From contig DATLFG010000041.1 of assembly GCA_035524955.1 (NCBI GenBank), forward strand, positions 11,964-75,963: a DNA stretch of 64,000 nucleotides, in the 5' to 3' direction. The notes beneath the pieces were generated by a model. The model saw nothing but the letters and a program-made list of their open reading frames with translations. It did no database searches and was not told the origin of the DNA. Origin of the DNA: CAMLFJ01 sp035524955 (GTDB lineage: Bacteria; Methylomirabilota; Methylomirabilia; Rokubacteriales; CSP1-6). Below are positions 41,901 through 48,967 of the stretch, in pieces. Each line of letters starts with the position of its first letter. Positions within the stretch are counted from its first letter, which is position 1. The position numbers and the translations under genes were made by a program.

Positions 41901-42119
41901 GACGCCGTTGACCTGCTGCTCGATCGGCGTGGTCACCGTCCGCTCCACGACCTCCGCGCTGGCTCCAGGATAGGTGGCGGTCACGACCACCTGCGGCGGC
42001 GTGATCTCGGGGAACATCGCGATGGGCAGGAACGGGATCGCCACCGCGCCGGCCACCACGATGACGATGGCCAGCACGGAGGCGAAGATGGGGCGGTCGA
42101 TGAAGAAGTTGACGAACAC
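38940..42119 (-). CDS. RND-family efflux transporter (HAE1/AcrB-type)
   Basis: A 1059-residue inner-membrane pump when started at GTG 42119 (MFVNFFIDRPIFASVLAIVI), the usual RND length. The proton-relay residues appear in VLAIGIVVDDAIVVVENTQR (TM4 Asp pair) and the TM10 lysine in GLASKNAILIVEFAKE. Porter-domain repeats such as FPEITPPQVVVTATYPGASA are present. It exports hydrophobic toxins or drugs. The 161-residue upstream extension in the long frame is antisense-like and rejected. The adaptor gene ends 5 bp upstream. No outer-membrane channel gene is seen. Confidence 0.92.
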   Translation of the reverse strand: MFVNFFIDRPIFASVLAIVIVVAGAVAIPFLPIAMFPEITPPQVVVTATYPGASAEVVERTVTTPIEQQVNGVESMIYMSSRSGSDGTMTLTVTFKVGTDLDIAAVNVQNRVAIAEAKLPPDVTRQGITIVKQSPDLVEIVALTSPDGSRDELYLANYATLQVVDVLARVPGVGQVTVFNGRDYGMRLWLDPERLASLGLTAGDVADAVREQNLQAAAGQIGQPPALPGQQFQYTVTTRGRLSTPAEFEDIILRTRADGSLLRVRDVARVELGAQSYGSFGRVGGKPAALIGIFQLPGANALEVSRGVQAAVARLAPSFPSGVTHARPYNTTEFVRVSIEEVVETLLIAIGLVVLTVYVFLQDWRATLIPTMTIPVSLVGTFAVISVFGFSINTLTLFGLVLAIGIVVDDAIVVVENTQRHLDEEGLAPREAARRATAEVVGPVIATALVLMAVFIPIAFLPGITGQLYRQFALTIAVSVGLSALNALTLTPALCALLLRPPGLARKRWLARAWNAAFLRLTDGYDRTVRRIVRRSALALVVLLILSGAGYALLRAVPTGFAPTEDQGYLLVNVQLPDAASLERTDAVVRRIEQILLETPGIETVVAIGGRSFITGVNGPNVASLFPRLAPWSTRKAPELQAGAILARLRARLGGIQEAVVVVFPPPPIRGISSGGGFQFELQSVAGGSLQDLDATARQIMDAARQRPELAATFTGFRPGVPQLDAQVDRAKAKALGVPLSDVFSSLQIFLGSLYVNDFNAFGRVYRVQLQAEPSFRASPGDVARLYVRSRPGSNGQAAQMVPLSTLVTVKPITGPDTISHYNLYRSAEIAGDTAPGASSGQAIAAMQDVARRLLPPGMAYEWSGLAFQEIEAGSRAGFVFALSALFVFLVLAAQYESWLVPLAVILAVPLGVFGALGALWLSGLANDVYAQIGLALLIGLASKNAILIVEFAKERRERGIEVREAAREAARLRFRPILMTSFAFILGSLPLVVASGAGAASRHSIGTTVVGGMLAVTVLGVLLVPAFYVVVERLAAWRRRPITAPTGPRGETGPGTGQ

Positions 42120-42124
42120 CGGCG

Positions 42125-43489
42125 TCAGCTCCCCGGTGTCGGCGGGAGCGCCTCCAGGATCGGCTCGACGCGCGACCCGGTCCGGATCTGCTGGAGGCCC
42201 TTGACCACGACGTGCTCGCCGGGCTTCACGCCCTCCTCGACGACCCACAGGGGCCCCACGCGCGGTCCCATCCGGACCGCGCGCGCCTGCACCGTCCGAT
42301 CCGGCGCCACCAGGAAGAGCGACGCCGAGCCCTGGCTCTCCTGGATCGCGGCCTGCGGCACGACGAGCGCGTCGGGGCGCTCGGCGAGGAGGATCCGGAG
42401 CCGCACGTACTGCCCGGGCTGCAGCAGCCGCGCCGGGTTCGGGAAGGCGGCGCGCAGGGCGAGGGTGCCGGTCCGAGGGTCCACCGCGCGGTCGACGAAG
42501 TCGAGCCGGCCGTCGTGCGGATAGGCGCTGTCGTCCGGCAGCGTCATGGTGATGCCAGAGGAGATCGGTCGCGCCTGCATCTCCGCCCGGCGACGCCCCC
42601 ACACGGACAGGGCCTCGCGCTCGCTCACGCTCCAGTTCACGTACATCGGATCGAGCGTGGACACCGTGGCGAGGAGGGTGGCCTCACCTTTTCCGACCAG
42701 GGCTCCCACCCGGACCTCGGCCCGGCCCATCCGCCCATCCAGCGGCGACTTGATCGCCGTGTAACCGAGCTGGAGCCGGGCACTGTCGGCGGCGGCCTCG
42801 TCGGCGCGGATCGAGGCCCGCGCGTTCTCGATGGCCGCCCCGGAAGCGGCGAGCGCGGCCCGCGCGTTCTCGAGGGCGGCGCGGTCGGCCTGCACGGTGG
42901 CCTCCAGCGCGGTCAGGTTGGTGCGGATCTGGTCGTACTGCTCCCGGGCGATCAGCCCTTGCTGGACGAGCGTGCGATAGCGCCCCTCCTGCGTACGGGC
43001 ATTCTCGACCTGCGCGAGATCGCGCTCGACATTGGCCTGCGCCTGCCGCACGTCGGCTTCGCGCTGGGTGAGCGCGGCCTCCGCCTGGCGAAGCTGGGCG
43101 GTGTCACGGGCCACGTTGGCCTCCGCCTGGCGCAGGGCGGCCTCGAAGGGGCGCGGATCGATGACGAAGAGCAGGTCGCCCGCCTTGACGTCGGCCCCGT
43201 CGGGCACCACCTGCCGCTCGATGAAGCCCTCGACCCGCGCGCGCACCTCGACGGTCTTGACCGCCTCCGTCTGGCCCACGTACTGGCCGTAGACCGGGAC
43301 CGAGCGTTGCGCCACGGCCACCACCGTGACCGCGGGCGGCTTGGGGGCCGCGCTCACCTGCGGCGACCGATCGCAGGCCGCCAGCCCCGACAGGATCACG
43401 ATCAGCGCCATGCCCCCGAGGAGACGAACAAGACGCGTCATGCGCTGTTGACGATCCGGCCCCGCCACAGGCTTCCGCGCTCCCGTCAT
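42125..43489 (-). CDS. RND efflux periplasmic adaptor (HlyD/AcrA-type)
   Basis: A 454-residue adaptor. The lipobox LSGLAAC near residue 39 suggests lipidation. The biotinyl-lipoyl halves are EVRARVEGFIERQVVPDGAD and ESQGSASLFLVAP-type beta segments, and a long alpha hairpin (about 105 to 215) carries repeats such as LRQAEANVARDTAQLRQAEA. It connects the RND pump to an outer-membrane channel. The ATG at 43489 is chosen because GGAGG lies 6 bp upstream and overlaps the SDR remnant stop (ATGA). The ATG at 43441 is the alternative. Confidence 0.9.
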   Translation of the reverse strand: MTGARKPVAGPDRQQRMTRLVRLLGGMALIVILSGLAACDRSPQVSAAPKPPAVTVVAVAQRSVPVYGQYVGQTEAVKTVEVRARVEGFIERQVVPDGADVKAGDLLFVIDPRPFEAALRQAEANVARDTAQLRQAEAALTQREADVRQAQANVERDLAQVENARTQEGRYRTLVQQGLIAREQYDQIRTNLTALEATVQADRAALENARAALAASGAAIENARASIRADEAAADSARLQLGYTAIKSPLDGRMGRAEVRVGALVGKGEATLLATVSTLDPMYVNWSVSEREALSVWGRRRAEMQARPISSGITMTLPDDSAYPHDGRLDFVDRAVDPRTGTLALRAAFPNPARLLQPGQYVRLRILLAERPDALVVPQAAIQESQGSASLFLVAPDRTVQARAVRMGPRVGPLWVVEEGVKPGEHVVVKGLQQIRTGSRVEPILEALPPTPGS

Positions 43490-43635
43490 CGCAGGCCTCC
43501 GGCGATGTGCAGCGTTTCGCCGGTGATCCACGCCGCCTCGGAAGAGGCCACCGCCGCCAGATGCCGGGCGATGGAGGCGCCGATGCCTTTCGAGGCGCCG
43601 GTCACGATCGCCACCTTGCCCTCGAGCTTGCTCAT
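43486..43635 (-). pseudogene. Internally deleted short-chain dehydrogenase (49 codons)
   Basis: MSKLEGKVAIVTGASKGIGA (with SIARHLAA following) is a perfect SDR N-terminus. It is joined directly in frame to VASSEAAWITGETLHIAGGL, a typical SDR C-terminus. About 190 residues, including the Ser-Tyr-Lys catalytic core, are missing. AAAGGA precedes the ATG, and the stop overlaps the adaptor ATG, so it still couples translation of the RND genes. It may survive only as a leader peptide. Confidence 0.75.
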
Positions 43636-43859
43636 GTCCTTTGTCCTCTGCTCCTGTTGATGCCGATGGGCCTTCGTCAGATTCCGGGGATGACGGGCGG
43701 ATGGTGAAGCTGCCCGGGGAGCGGGCAATAAGCCGACCGGATCGGGCGGAGTGCCCGATCCTCCGCCCCCTTCTTGACCACGAGCCGCTGGCGGCGCAGG
43801 ATGGCTCGATATCGGCAGGCGATAGCGGCTCGTGACGGCCGCGACGGAGGAGCCCGACC

Positions 43860-44741
43860 ATGACCGAAGCCGTGACGCAGCTCGAGATCCACCAGCGCGT
43901 ATTGGATCTCTACGACGAGTACTGCCACGGTCGCATCGATCGCCGCGAGTTCCTGCGGCTGGCCGCGCTGGTGGCGGGCGGCGTGGCGATGGCGCAGGCG
44001 CTGCTGCCGCGCTACGCCCAGGCGCAGACGATCTCCTTCACCGACGCCCGGATCAAGCCGCAGTACGTGACCTACCCGTCGCCCGGCGGCAACTCGGGCC
44101 AGATGCGGGGGTACCTGGTGCAGCCGGCCGGGCCGGGGCCATTCCCGGCGGTGCTGGTGATCCACGAGAACCGTGGACTCAATCCCTACATCGAAGACGT
44201 GGCGCGCCGCGCCGCCGTCGAGGGCTTCGTGGCCCTCGCCCCCGACGGCCTCTTCCCGGTTGGCGGGTACCCCGGCAACGACGACGACGGCCGCACGCTG
44301 CAGGGCCGTCTCGACCAGGCCAAGCTGCGGACCGACATGCTCAACAGCGCGACCGTTCTCAAGTCGCACAAGCTCTCGAACGGCAAGCTCGGCGCGACCG
44401 GCTTCTGCTCGGGCGGGAGCGCGGTCAACTTCCTCGCGGTCACCATGGGCCGCGACCTGAACGCCGGCGTGCCGTTCTATGGCGCGGCGGCAGAAACCGC
44501 CGGCGTGCCGAAGATCAAGGCCCCCCTGCTGATCCAGTACGCCGAGACCGACCCGCGCATCAACGAGATGTGGCCCGCGTTCGAGGCGGCGCTGAAGTCC
44601 GCCGGCGTGCCGTACGAGATGCACATCTACCCGGGCACCCAGCACGGCTTTCACAACAACTCGACGCCGCGCTACCACGAGGCGTCGGCCAAGCTGGCGT
44701 GGGACCGCACCATCGCCTTCTTCAGGAAAACCCTGGCCTGA
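43860..44741 (+). CDS. Dienelactone hydrolase-family protein with Tat-like signal
   Basis: A 293-residue alpha/beta hydrolase. The N-terminus contains RIDRREFLRLAALVAGGVAM, a twin-arginine signal, so it is probably periplasmic. The nucleophile is Cys in GATGFCSGGSAVNF (near residue 183), the acid is Asp in QYAETDPRINEMW and the base His in YPGTQHGFHNNS, the expected Cys-Asp-His triad of the family. Dienelactone hydrolases open lactone rings in chloroaromatic degradation, but many relatives have other ester substrates. It precedes an alcohol dehydrogenase-type gene by 30 bp. Confidence 0.9.
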   Translation: MTEAVTQLEIHQRVLDLYDEYCHGRIDRREFLRLAALVAGGVAMAQALLPRYAQAQTISFTDARIKPQYVTYPSPGGNSGQMRGYLVQPAGPGPFPAVLVIHENRGLNPYIEDVARRAAVEGFVALAPDGLFPVGGYPGNDDDGRTLQGRLDQAKLRTDMLNSATVLKSHKLSNGKLGATGFCSGGSAVNFLAVTMGRDLNAGVPFYGAAAETAGVPKIKAPLLIQYAETDPRINEMWPAFEAALKSAGVPYEMHIYPGTQHGFHNNSTPRYHEASAKLAWDRTIAFFRKTLA

Positions 44742-44771
44742 TAGGCCGCCACGCGACATCGGAGACGACAC

Positions 44772-45920
44772 ATGGCCAACGCCAGCATGGGCACGGGACT
44801 TCAGCTTCGCTCAACGGTGAAGAAGGACGGCACCCTCGAGCTCTCGCTCGTCAGCGTGGCCATCCCCGAGCCGAAGCCGGAGGAGGTGATCGTCCGCATC
44901 GACGCCTCCCCCATCAACCCCTCCGACCAGGGACTGCTCTTCGCCGGCGCCGACATGAGCACGGCCAGGGCCTCCGGCACGCCGGACATGCCGGTCGTGA
45001 CCGCCGGCATCTCCCCGGCGGCGATGAAGGCGATGGCCGGGCGTCTGGATCAGTCCTTGCCCGTCGGCAACGAAGGGGCCGGCGTGGTCGTCCAGGCGGG
45101 TGCCTCTCCGGCCGCGCAGGCGCTGCTGGGCAAGACCGTCGCCATCCTCGGTGGCGCCATGTACGCGCAGTACCGCTGCATCAAGGCGGTGCAATGCCTG
45201 GTGTTGCCGCCGGGGACCACCCCCGCCGAGGGCGCCTCCTGCTTCGTCAACCCCCTCACCGCGCTCGGCATGGTCGCGACCATGCGCGCGGAGGGTCACA
45301 AGGCGCTGGTGCACACGGCGGCCGCCTCCAACCTCGGACAGATGCTCAACCGGATCTGCATCACGGACCGGGTCGCCCTGGTGAACATCGTGCGCACGCC
45401 GGAGCAGGTGGACGTCCTGAAGAAGCTCGGCGCCACCCACGTGTGCAACTCGAGCGCGCCCACCTTCATGGACGACCTCACCGAGGCGCTCGTCGCCACC
45501 GGAGCCACGGTGGCCTTCGATGCCATCGGCGGCGGCACCCTGGCCGGGCAGATCCTCACCGCCATGGAGCTCGCGCTGAACCGGACGGCGAAGGAATACA
45601 GCCGCTACGGATCCACCACGCACAAGCAGGTCTACATCTACGGCGGCCTCGACCGCGGGCCGACCCAGTTCAGCCGCACCTTCGGCATGGCGTGGGGCAT
45701 CGGCGGCTGGCTGCTCACCCCGTTTCTGCAGAAGATCGGCTTCGAGGCCGCCCAGAAGCTGCGCGAGCGGGTCGCGGCCGAGATCAAGACCACGTTCGCG
45801 AGCACCTACACGAAGGAAGTCTCTCTCGCCGGCGCCTTGCGGCTCGATGAGATCGCGGTCTACGGCAAGCTGGCCACGGGCGAGAAGTACCTGATCACCC
45901 CGAACAAGGAGCTTCGCTGA
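44772..45920 (+). CDS. Zinc-type (MDR) alcohol dehydrogenase/quinone reductase-like protein
   Basis: A 382-residue medium-chain dehydrogenase/reductase. The N-terminal GroES-like half contains EEVIVRIDASPINPSDQGLL. The Rossmann-like half has ALVHTAAASNLGQMLNRICI in place of a classical GxGxxG. The usual zinc-binding Cys/His set is not visible, so it is probably a zinc-free quinone oxidoreductase-type enzyme using NADPH. It follows the dienelactone-hydrolase gene by 30 bp and precedes the ThDP enzyme by 50 bp, so all may be one transcription unit. Confidence 0.85.
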   Translation: MANASMGTGLQLRSTVKKDGTLELSLVSVAIPEPKPEEVIVRIDASPINPSDQGLLFAGADMSTARASGTPDMPVVTAGISPAAMKAMAGRLDQSLPVGNEGAGVVVQAGASPAAQALLGKTVAILGGAMYAQYRCIKAVQCLVLPPGTTPAEGASCFVNPLTALGMVATMRAEGHKALVHTAAASNLGQMLNRICITDRVALVNIVRTPEQVDVLKKLGATHVCNSSAPTFMDDLTEALVATGATVAFDAIGGGTLAGQILTAMELALNRTAKEYSRYGSTTHKQVYIYGGLDRGPTQFSRTFGMAWGIGGWLLTPFLQKIGFEAAQKLRERVAAEIKTTFASTYTKEVSLAGALRLDEIAVYGKLATGEKYLITPNKELR

Positions 45921-45973
45921 AGGCGGGGCTAGTCTCGGCCATCACGACGATCCAGCGCGAAAGGAGCTCATCC

Positions 45974-47764
45974 ATGAGCGGGAGGGCGGGCCGGCCGACA
46001 TCGACGGGAGCGGCGTACATCGCGGATTTCCTCGTGCAGCAGGACGTGCCGTACGTCTTCGGGCTCTGCGGCCATGGCGTGCTCGGTCTCCTGGACGGGC
46101 TCTTCGATCGTCAGACCGAGGTCAAGACCCTGTCGGTGCATCACGAAGCGGTCGCCGCGTTCATGGCCGATGCCTACTTCCGCGTCGCCGGGCGGCCCGT
46201 GGCGACCTACACCTCCTGCGGCCCGGGGTCGGCGAACATCGTCGTCGCGGTCGCCGCCGCGTTCGCCGACTCCTCGGCGATGCTCAACATCACCGGCAAC
46301 GTGCCGACCGGCCAGTGGAACCGCGGGCCGTTCCAGGAGACCGGGCGCTACTTCCAGGGCGACTTCGTCAATGTCCTGCGTCCCTACGTCAAGCGCAGCT
46401 TCCAGCCCACCCGCCCGGAGATGCTCCCGCTCGCGCTCCGCCAGGCCTTCGCCCTCATGACGAACGGGCGGCCGGGCCCGGTGCACCTCGATGTCCCCCT
46501 GAACGTCTTCGTGGAGCCCGTCGATGAGACGGCCGCCCGGCGCGAGGATCACTGGCCGCAGGCGCGCTGGGCGGCTCCGGCGGGCGATCCTCGGGCCATC
46601 GGGGAGGCCGCGCGCCTCCTGGCGGAAGCGGAGCGTCCGGTCATCGTCGCCGGGCACGGGGTCGAGCTCGGCCATGCGGAGGCCGCGCTGCTGGCCTACG
46701 CGGAGGCGATGTCCATCCCGGTGGCGACGACGCCGTTCGGCAAGGGCGTCTTCGACGCCCGCCATCCGCTCAGCCTGGGCGTGACCGGACGGAACGGGCC
46801 CTACATGGCCAATGCCGCCTGCCGCAACGCCGACGTCATCCTGGCCCTCGGGACGCGCTTCGACGACCGCGCGACCAGCGCCTGGCTCCCCGGGCTCACC
46901 TACAGCATCCCGCCCACCCGGCTCATCCACGTCGACATCGATCCGAACGAGATCGGCCGCAACTTCCAGCCGGCGATCGGGATCATCGCCGACGCGCGGC
47001 TGGCGCTCGACCAGCTGCTCGCGCACCGGACCGATCGTGGCCGCCGGCACGAGGCGTGGCTCGGGCGGATCGAAGGCTGGCGAAGGAAGTGGGTCGAGGC
47101 CACGACGCCCCCGCGGACGTCCGATGCGGTGCCGATCCGTCCCGAGCGCGTGGTCGCCGACGTGCGCCGGGTGGTCCCGGAGGACGGCATCGTGCTGGTC
47201 GACGTCGGCGCGCACCACAACTGGATGGTCGCCGAGTACGACGCCTGGAAGCCTCGCACCCTGGTCCAGACGTGGGGATACGCGTCGATGGGCTTCGGCG
47301 TCGCGGGGCCCCTCGGGGCGAAGCTCGCGGCTCCCGACCGGCCGGTGGTGACGGTCTGCGGCGACGGCGGCTTCGTCATGAACGCGAGCGCGGTGCTCAC
47401 CGCGGTGGAGTACGAGATTCCCGCGGTCTGGATCGTCTGGAACAACGGCGGCTTCGCCGTCATCCGGGACCAGCAGCTCGGCTACTTCGGTCGTGACCGT
47501 GAGCTCGCCACCATGTTCAAGGGGACGGGGGGCAAGCCCTTCAGCGCGGACTACGCGGCGATGGCGCGCTCGATGGGTGCCGACGGCTGGCTCGTCGAGA
47601 AGCCCGCGGACCTCGCCGGCCAGCTCGAGGCGGCGATCGCGTCGAACCGACCGACCGTCCTCGACGTGCGGGTCGACCCCGACATTCGCCCGCTCGCCAC
47701 CGGGAGCTGGGACCTCCCTCCGCTCCCGCACCCCCTCCCGAACTTCGGCTGGGAGCAGGACTGA
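45974..47764 (+). CDS. Thiamine-diphosphate-dependent enzyme (acetolactate synthase-like)
   Basis: A 596-residue enzyme of the ThDP family. The catalytic Glu lies in LSVHHEAVAAFMADAYFR (near residue 58). The central NAD/FAD-like domain includes PVIVAGHGVELGHAEAALLA. The ThDP/Mg motif is CGDGGFVMNASAVLTAVEYE, closing with IVWNNGGFAVI (near residues 455 to 495). It probably decarboxylates or ligates a 2-keto acid. It does not look like a full biosynthetic IlvB and no IlvH regulatory gene follows. It is the first of a likely operon with the triple-Rid, CoA synthetase and hydratase genes. Confidence 0.9.
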   Translation: MSGRAGRPTSTGAAYIADFLVQQDVPYVFGLCGHGVLGLLDGLFDRQTEVKTLSVHHEAVAAFMADAYFRVAGRPVATYTSCGPGSANIVVAVAAAFADSSAMLNITGNVPTGQWNRGPFQETGRYFQGDFVNVLRPYVKRSFQPTRPEMLPLALRQAFALMTNGRPGPVHLDVPLNVFVEPVDETAARREDHWPQARWAAPAGDPRAIGEAARLLAEAERPVIVAGHGVELGHAEAALLAYAEAMSIPVATTPFGKGVFDARHPLSLGVTGRNGPYMANAACRNADVILALGTRFDDRATSAWLPGLTYSIPPTRLIHVDIDPNEIGRNFQPAIGIIADARLALDQLLAHRTDRGRRHEAWLGRIEGWRRKWVEATTPPRTSDAVPIRPERVVADVRRVVPEDGIVLVDVGAHHNWMVAEYDAWKPRTLVQTWGYASMGFGVAGPLGAKLAAPDRPVVTVCGDGGFVMNASAVLTAVEYEIPAVWIVWNNGGFAVIRDQQLGYFGRDRELATMFKGTGGKPFSADYAAMARSMGADGWLVEKPADLAGQLEAAIASNRPTVLDVRVDPDIRPLATGSWDLPPLPHPLPNFGWEQD

Positions 47765-47781
47765 CCCGAGAGCCCGCTCGC

Positions 47782-48954
47782 GTGCCCCGCTCGGTCACCG
47801 TCGCGCTCGGCTTGCCGCCGGCGCCGGGCCCCTCGAGCCACGCCGTGCAGGCCGGGGGTTGGGTCTTCACCGCCGGCATGCTCGGTCTGGACCGGACGGG
47901 CGAGATCGCCGGCCCGAGTCGGGGCGACGCCGGGGCCCAGACCCGGCGGGCCATCGACAACCTCGCGCTGGCGCTCGACGCGCTCGGCATCCCGCTCGCC
48001 CACATGGCGAAGATCAAGGGGTACCTCACCGACTTCCGGCACGCCCCCGCCTACAACGCCGCGTACCGCGAGGCCTTCGCGCCGCCGTGGCCGGCCCGGG
48101 CCACGGTCGGCGCCGGCCTGGTCCGCGACCACGCCCTCGTCGCGCTCGAGGCGACCGCCGCCGTCGGAGGCCTGCCGAGGGCGGTCCGGCCCGCGGCACG
48201 CGCCGAGCCTCCGGTGCCGCTCACCCAGGGCATGCAGGCCGCCGGCGTCCTGTTCGCGAGCGGCCAGCTGGCGCGTGACGCGAGCGGCGCCCTGATCGGC
48301 CGCGGCGACCTGCGGGCGCAGGCCGAGCAGGCGCTCGACAACCTCGGCACCGTCCTCGACGCGGCCGGTCTCGACTTCACCGACGTCGTCAAGATCAACG
48401 CCACCGTCCCGGACTGGACCGGCCTCTCCCGCTACCACGAGACCCTCGGGAAGTACTTCGCGGAGCCACTTCCGGCGCGCGCCGTCACGCAGGGCGCGCC
48501 CGGCGTCGAGGGCATGCTGATCGAGATCGAGGCCGTCGCGGTCGGTGGGCCCCGGCGCGTCGTCTCTCCCGACCTGGCCCCGGGCTGGCATGCGGTAGAG
48601 GTCGGGACCCTCGTGCATCTCGCCGGCGAGGCCGACACCGCTCGGCGCCTGGCCGCCGCGGGCGACGTGCGCGCGCAGACGCGCCGGACCATGGAGAGCC
48701 TGCGCCTCTGCCTGGCGGCCCTGGGCGGCCGCATGGGCGATATCGTGAAGACCAACGTCACGCTCACCGACCCCCGGCTGGTCCCCGCGTTCGACGAGGA
48801 GTACCGGACGTTCTTCACGCCGCCCTATCCCGCGCGCACCACGGTGGTGGGCGGCCTGGCCCGGGAGCGGATGCTCGTCGAGATCGAGGCGGTCGCGGTC
48901 CTCGGCGCCGCCCAGGACGCGATCGCGGTGACGGGCCCCGCAAATCCCGCTTGA
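47782..48954 (+). CDS. Triple-domain RidA/YjgF-family protein
   Basis: A 390-residue protein made of three tandem Rid domains (about 1-130, 135-262 and 263-375). Each has the YjgF signature with the conserved Arg and Glu: WPARATVGAGLVRDHALVAL, LPARAVTQGAPGVEGMLIEI with EAVAV, and YPARTTVVGGLARERMLVEI with EAVAV. Rid proteins are normally single-domain trimers that hydrolyse reactive enamine/imine intermediates, so this fusion could form the whole trimer-like barrel from one chain. It starts with GTG 18 bp after the ThDP enzyme gene. Confidence 0.88.
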   Translation: MPRSVTVALGLPPAPGPSSHAVQAGGWVFTAGMLGLDRTGEIAGPSRGDAGAQTRRAIDNLALALDALGIPLAHMAKIKGYLTDFRHAPAYNAAYREAFAPPWPARATVGAGLVRDHALVALEATAAVGGLPRAVRPAARAEPPVPLTQGMQAAGVLFASGQLARDASGALIGRGDLRAQAEQALDNLGTVLDAAGLDFTDVVKINATVPDWTGLSRYHETLGKYFAEPLPARAVTQGAPGVEGMLIEIEAVAVGGPRRVVSPDLAPGWHAVEVGTLVHLAGEADTARRLAAAGDVRAQTRRTMESLRLCLAALGGRMGDIVKTNVTLTDPRLVPAFDEEYRTFFTPPYPARTTVVGGLARERMLVEIEAVAVLGAAQDAIAVTGPANPA

Positions 48955-48967
48955 CCACCGGTGCGAC

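Noticed and set aside
38796..42524. A 1242-codon plus-strand open frame opposite the RND transporter
   Set aside because: It is antisense to a clear RND pump and is His/Asp/Gly/Arg-rich with no family pattern. Long antisense frames are common in DNA of this GC content.
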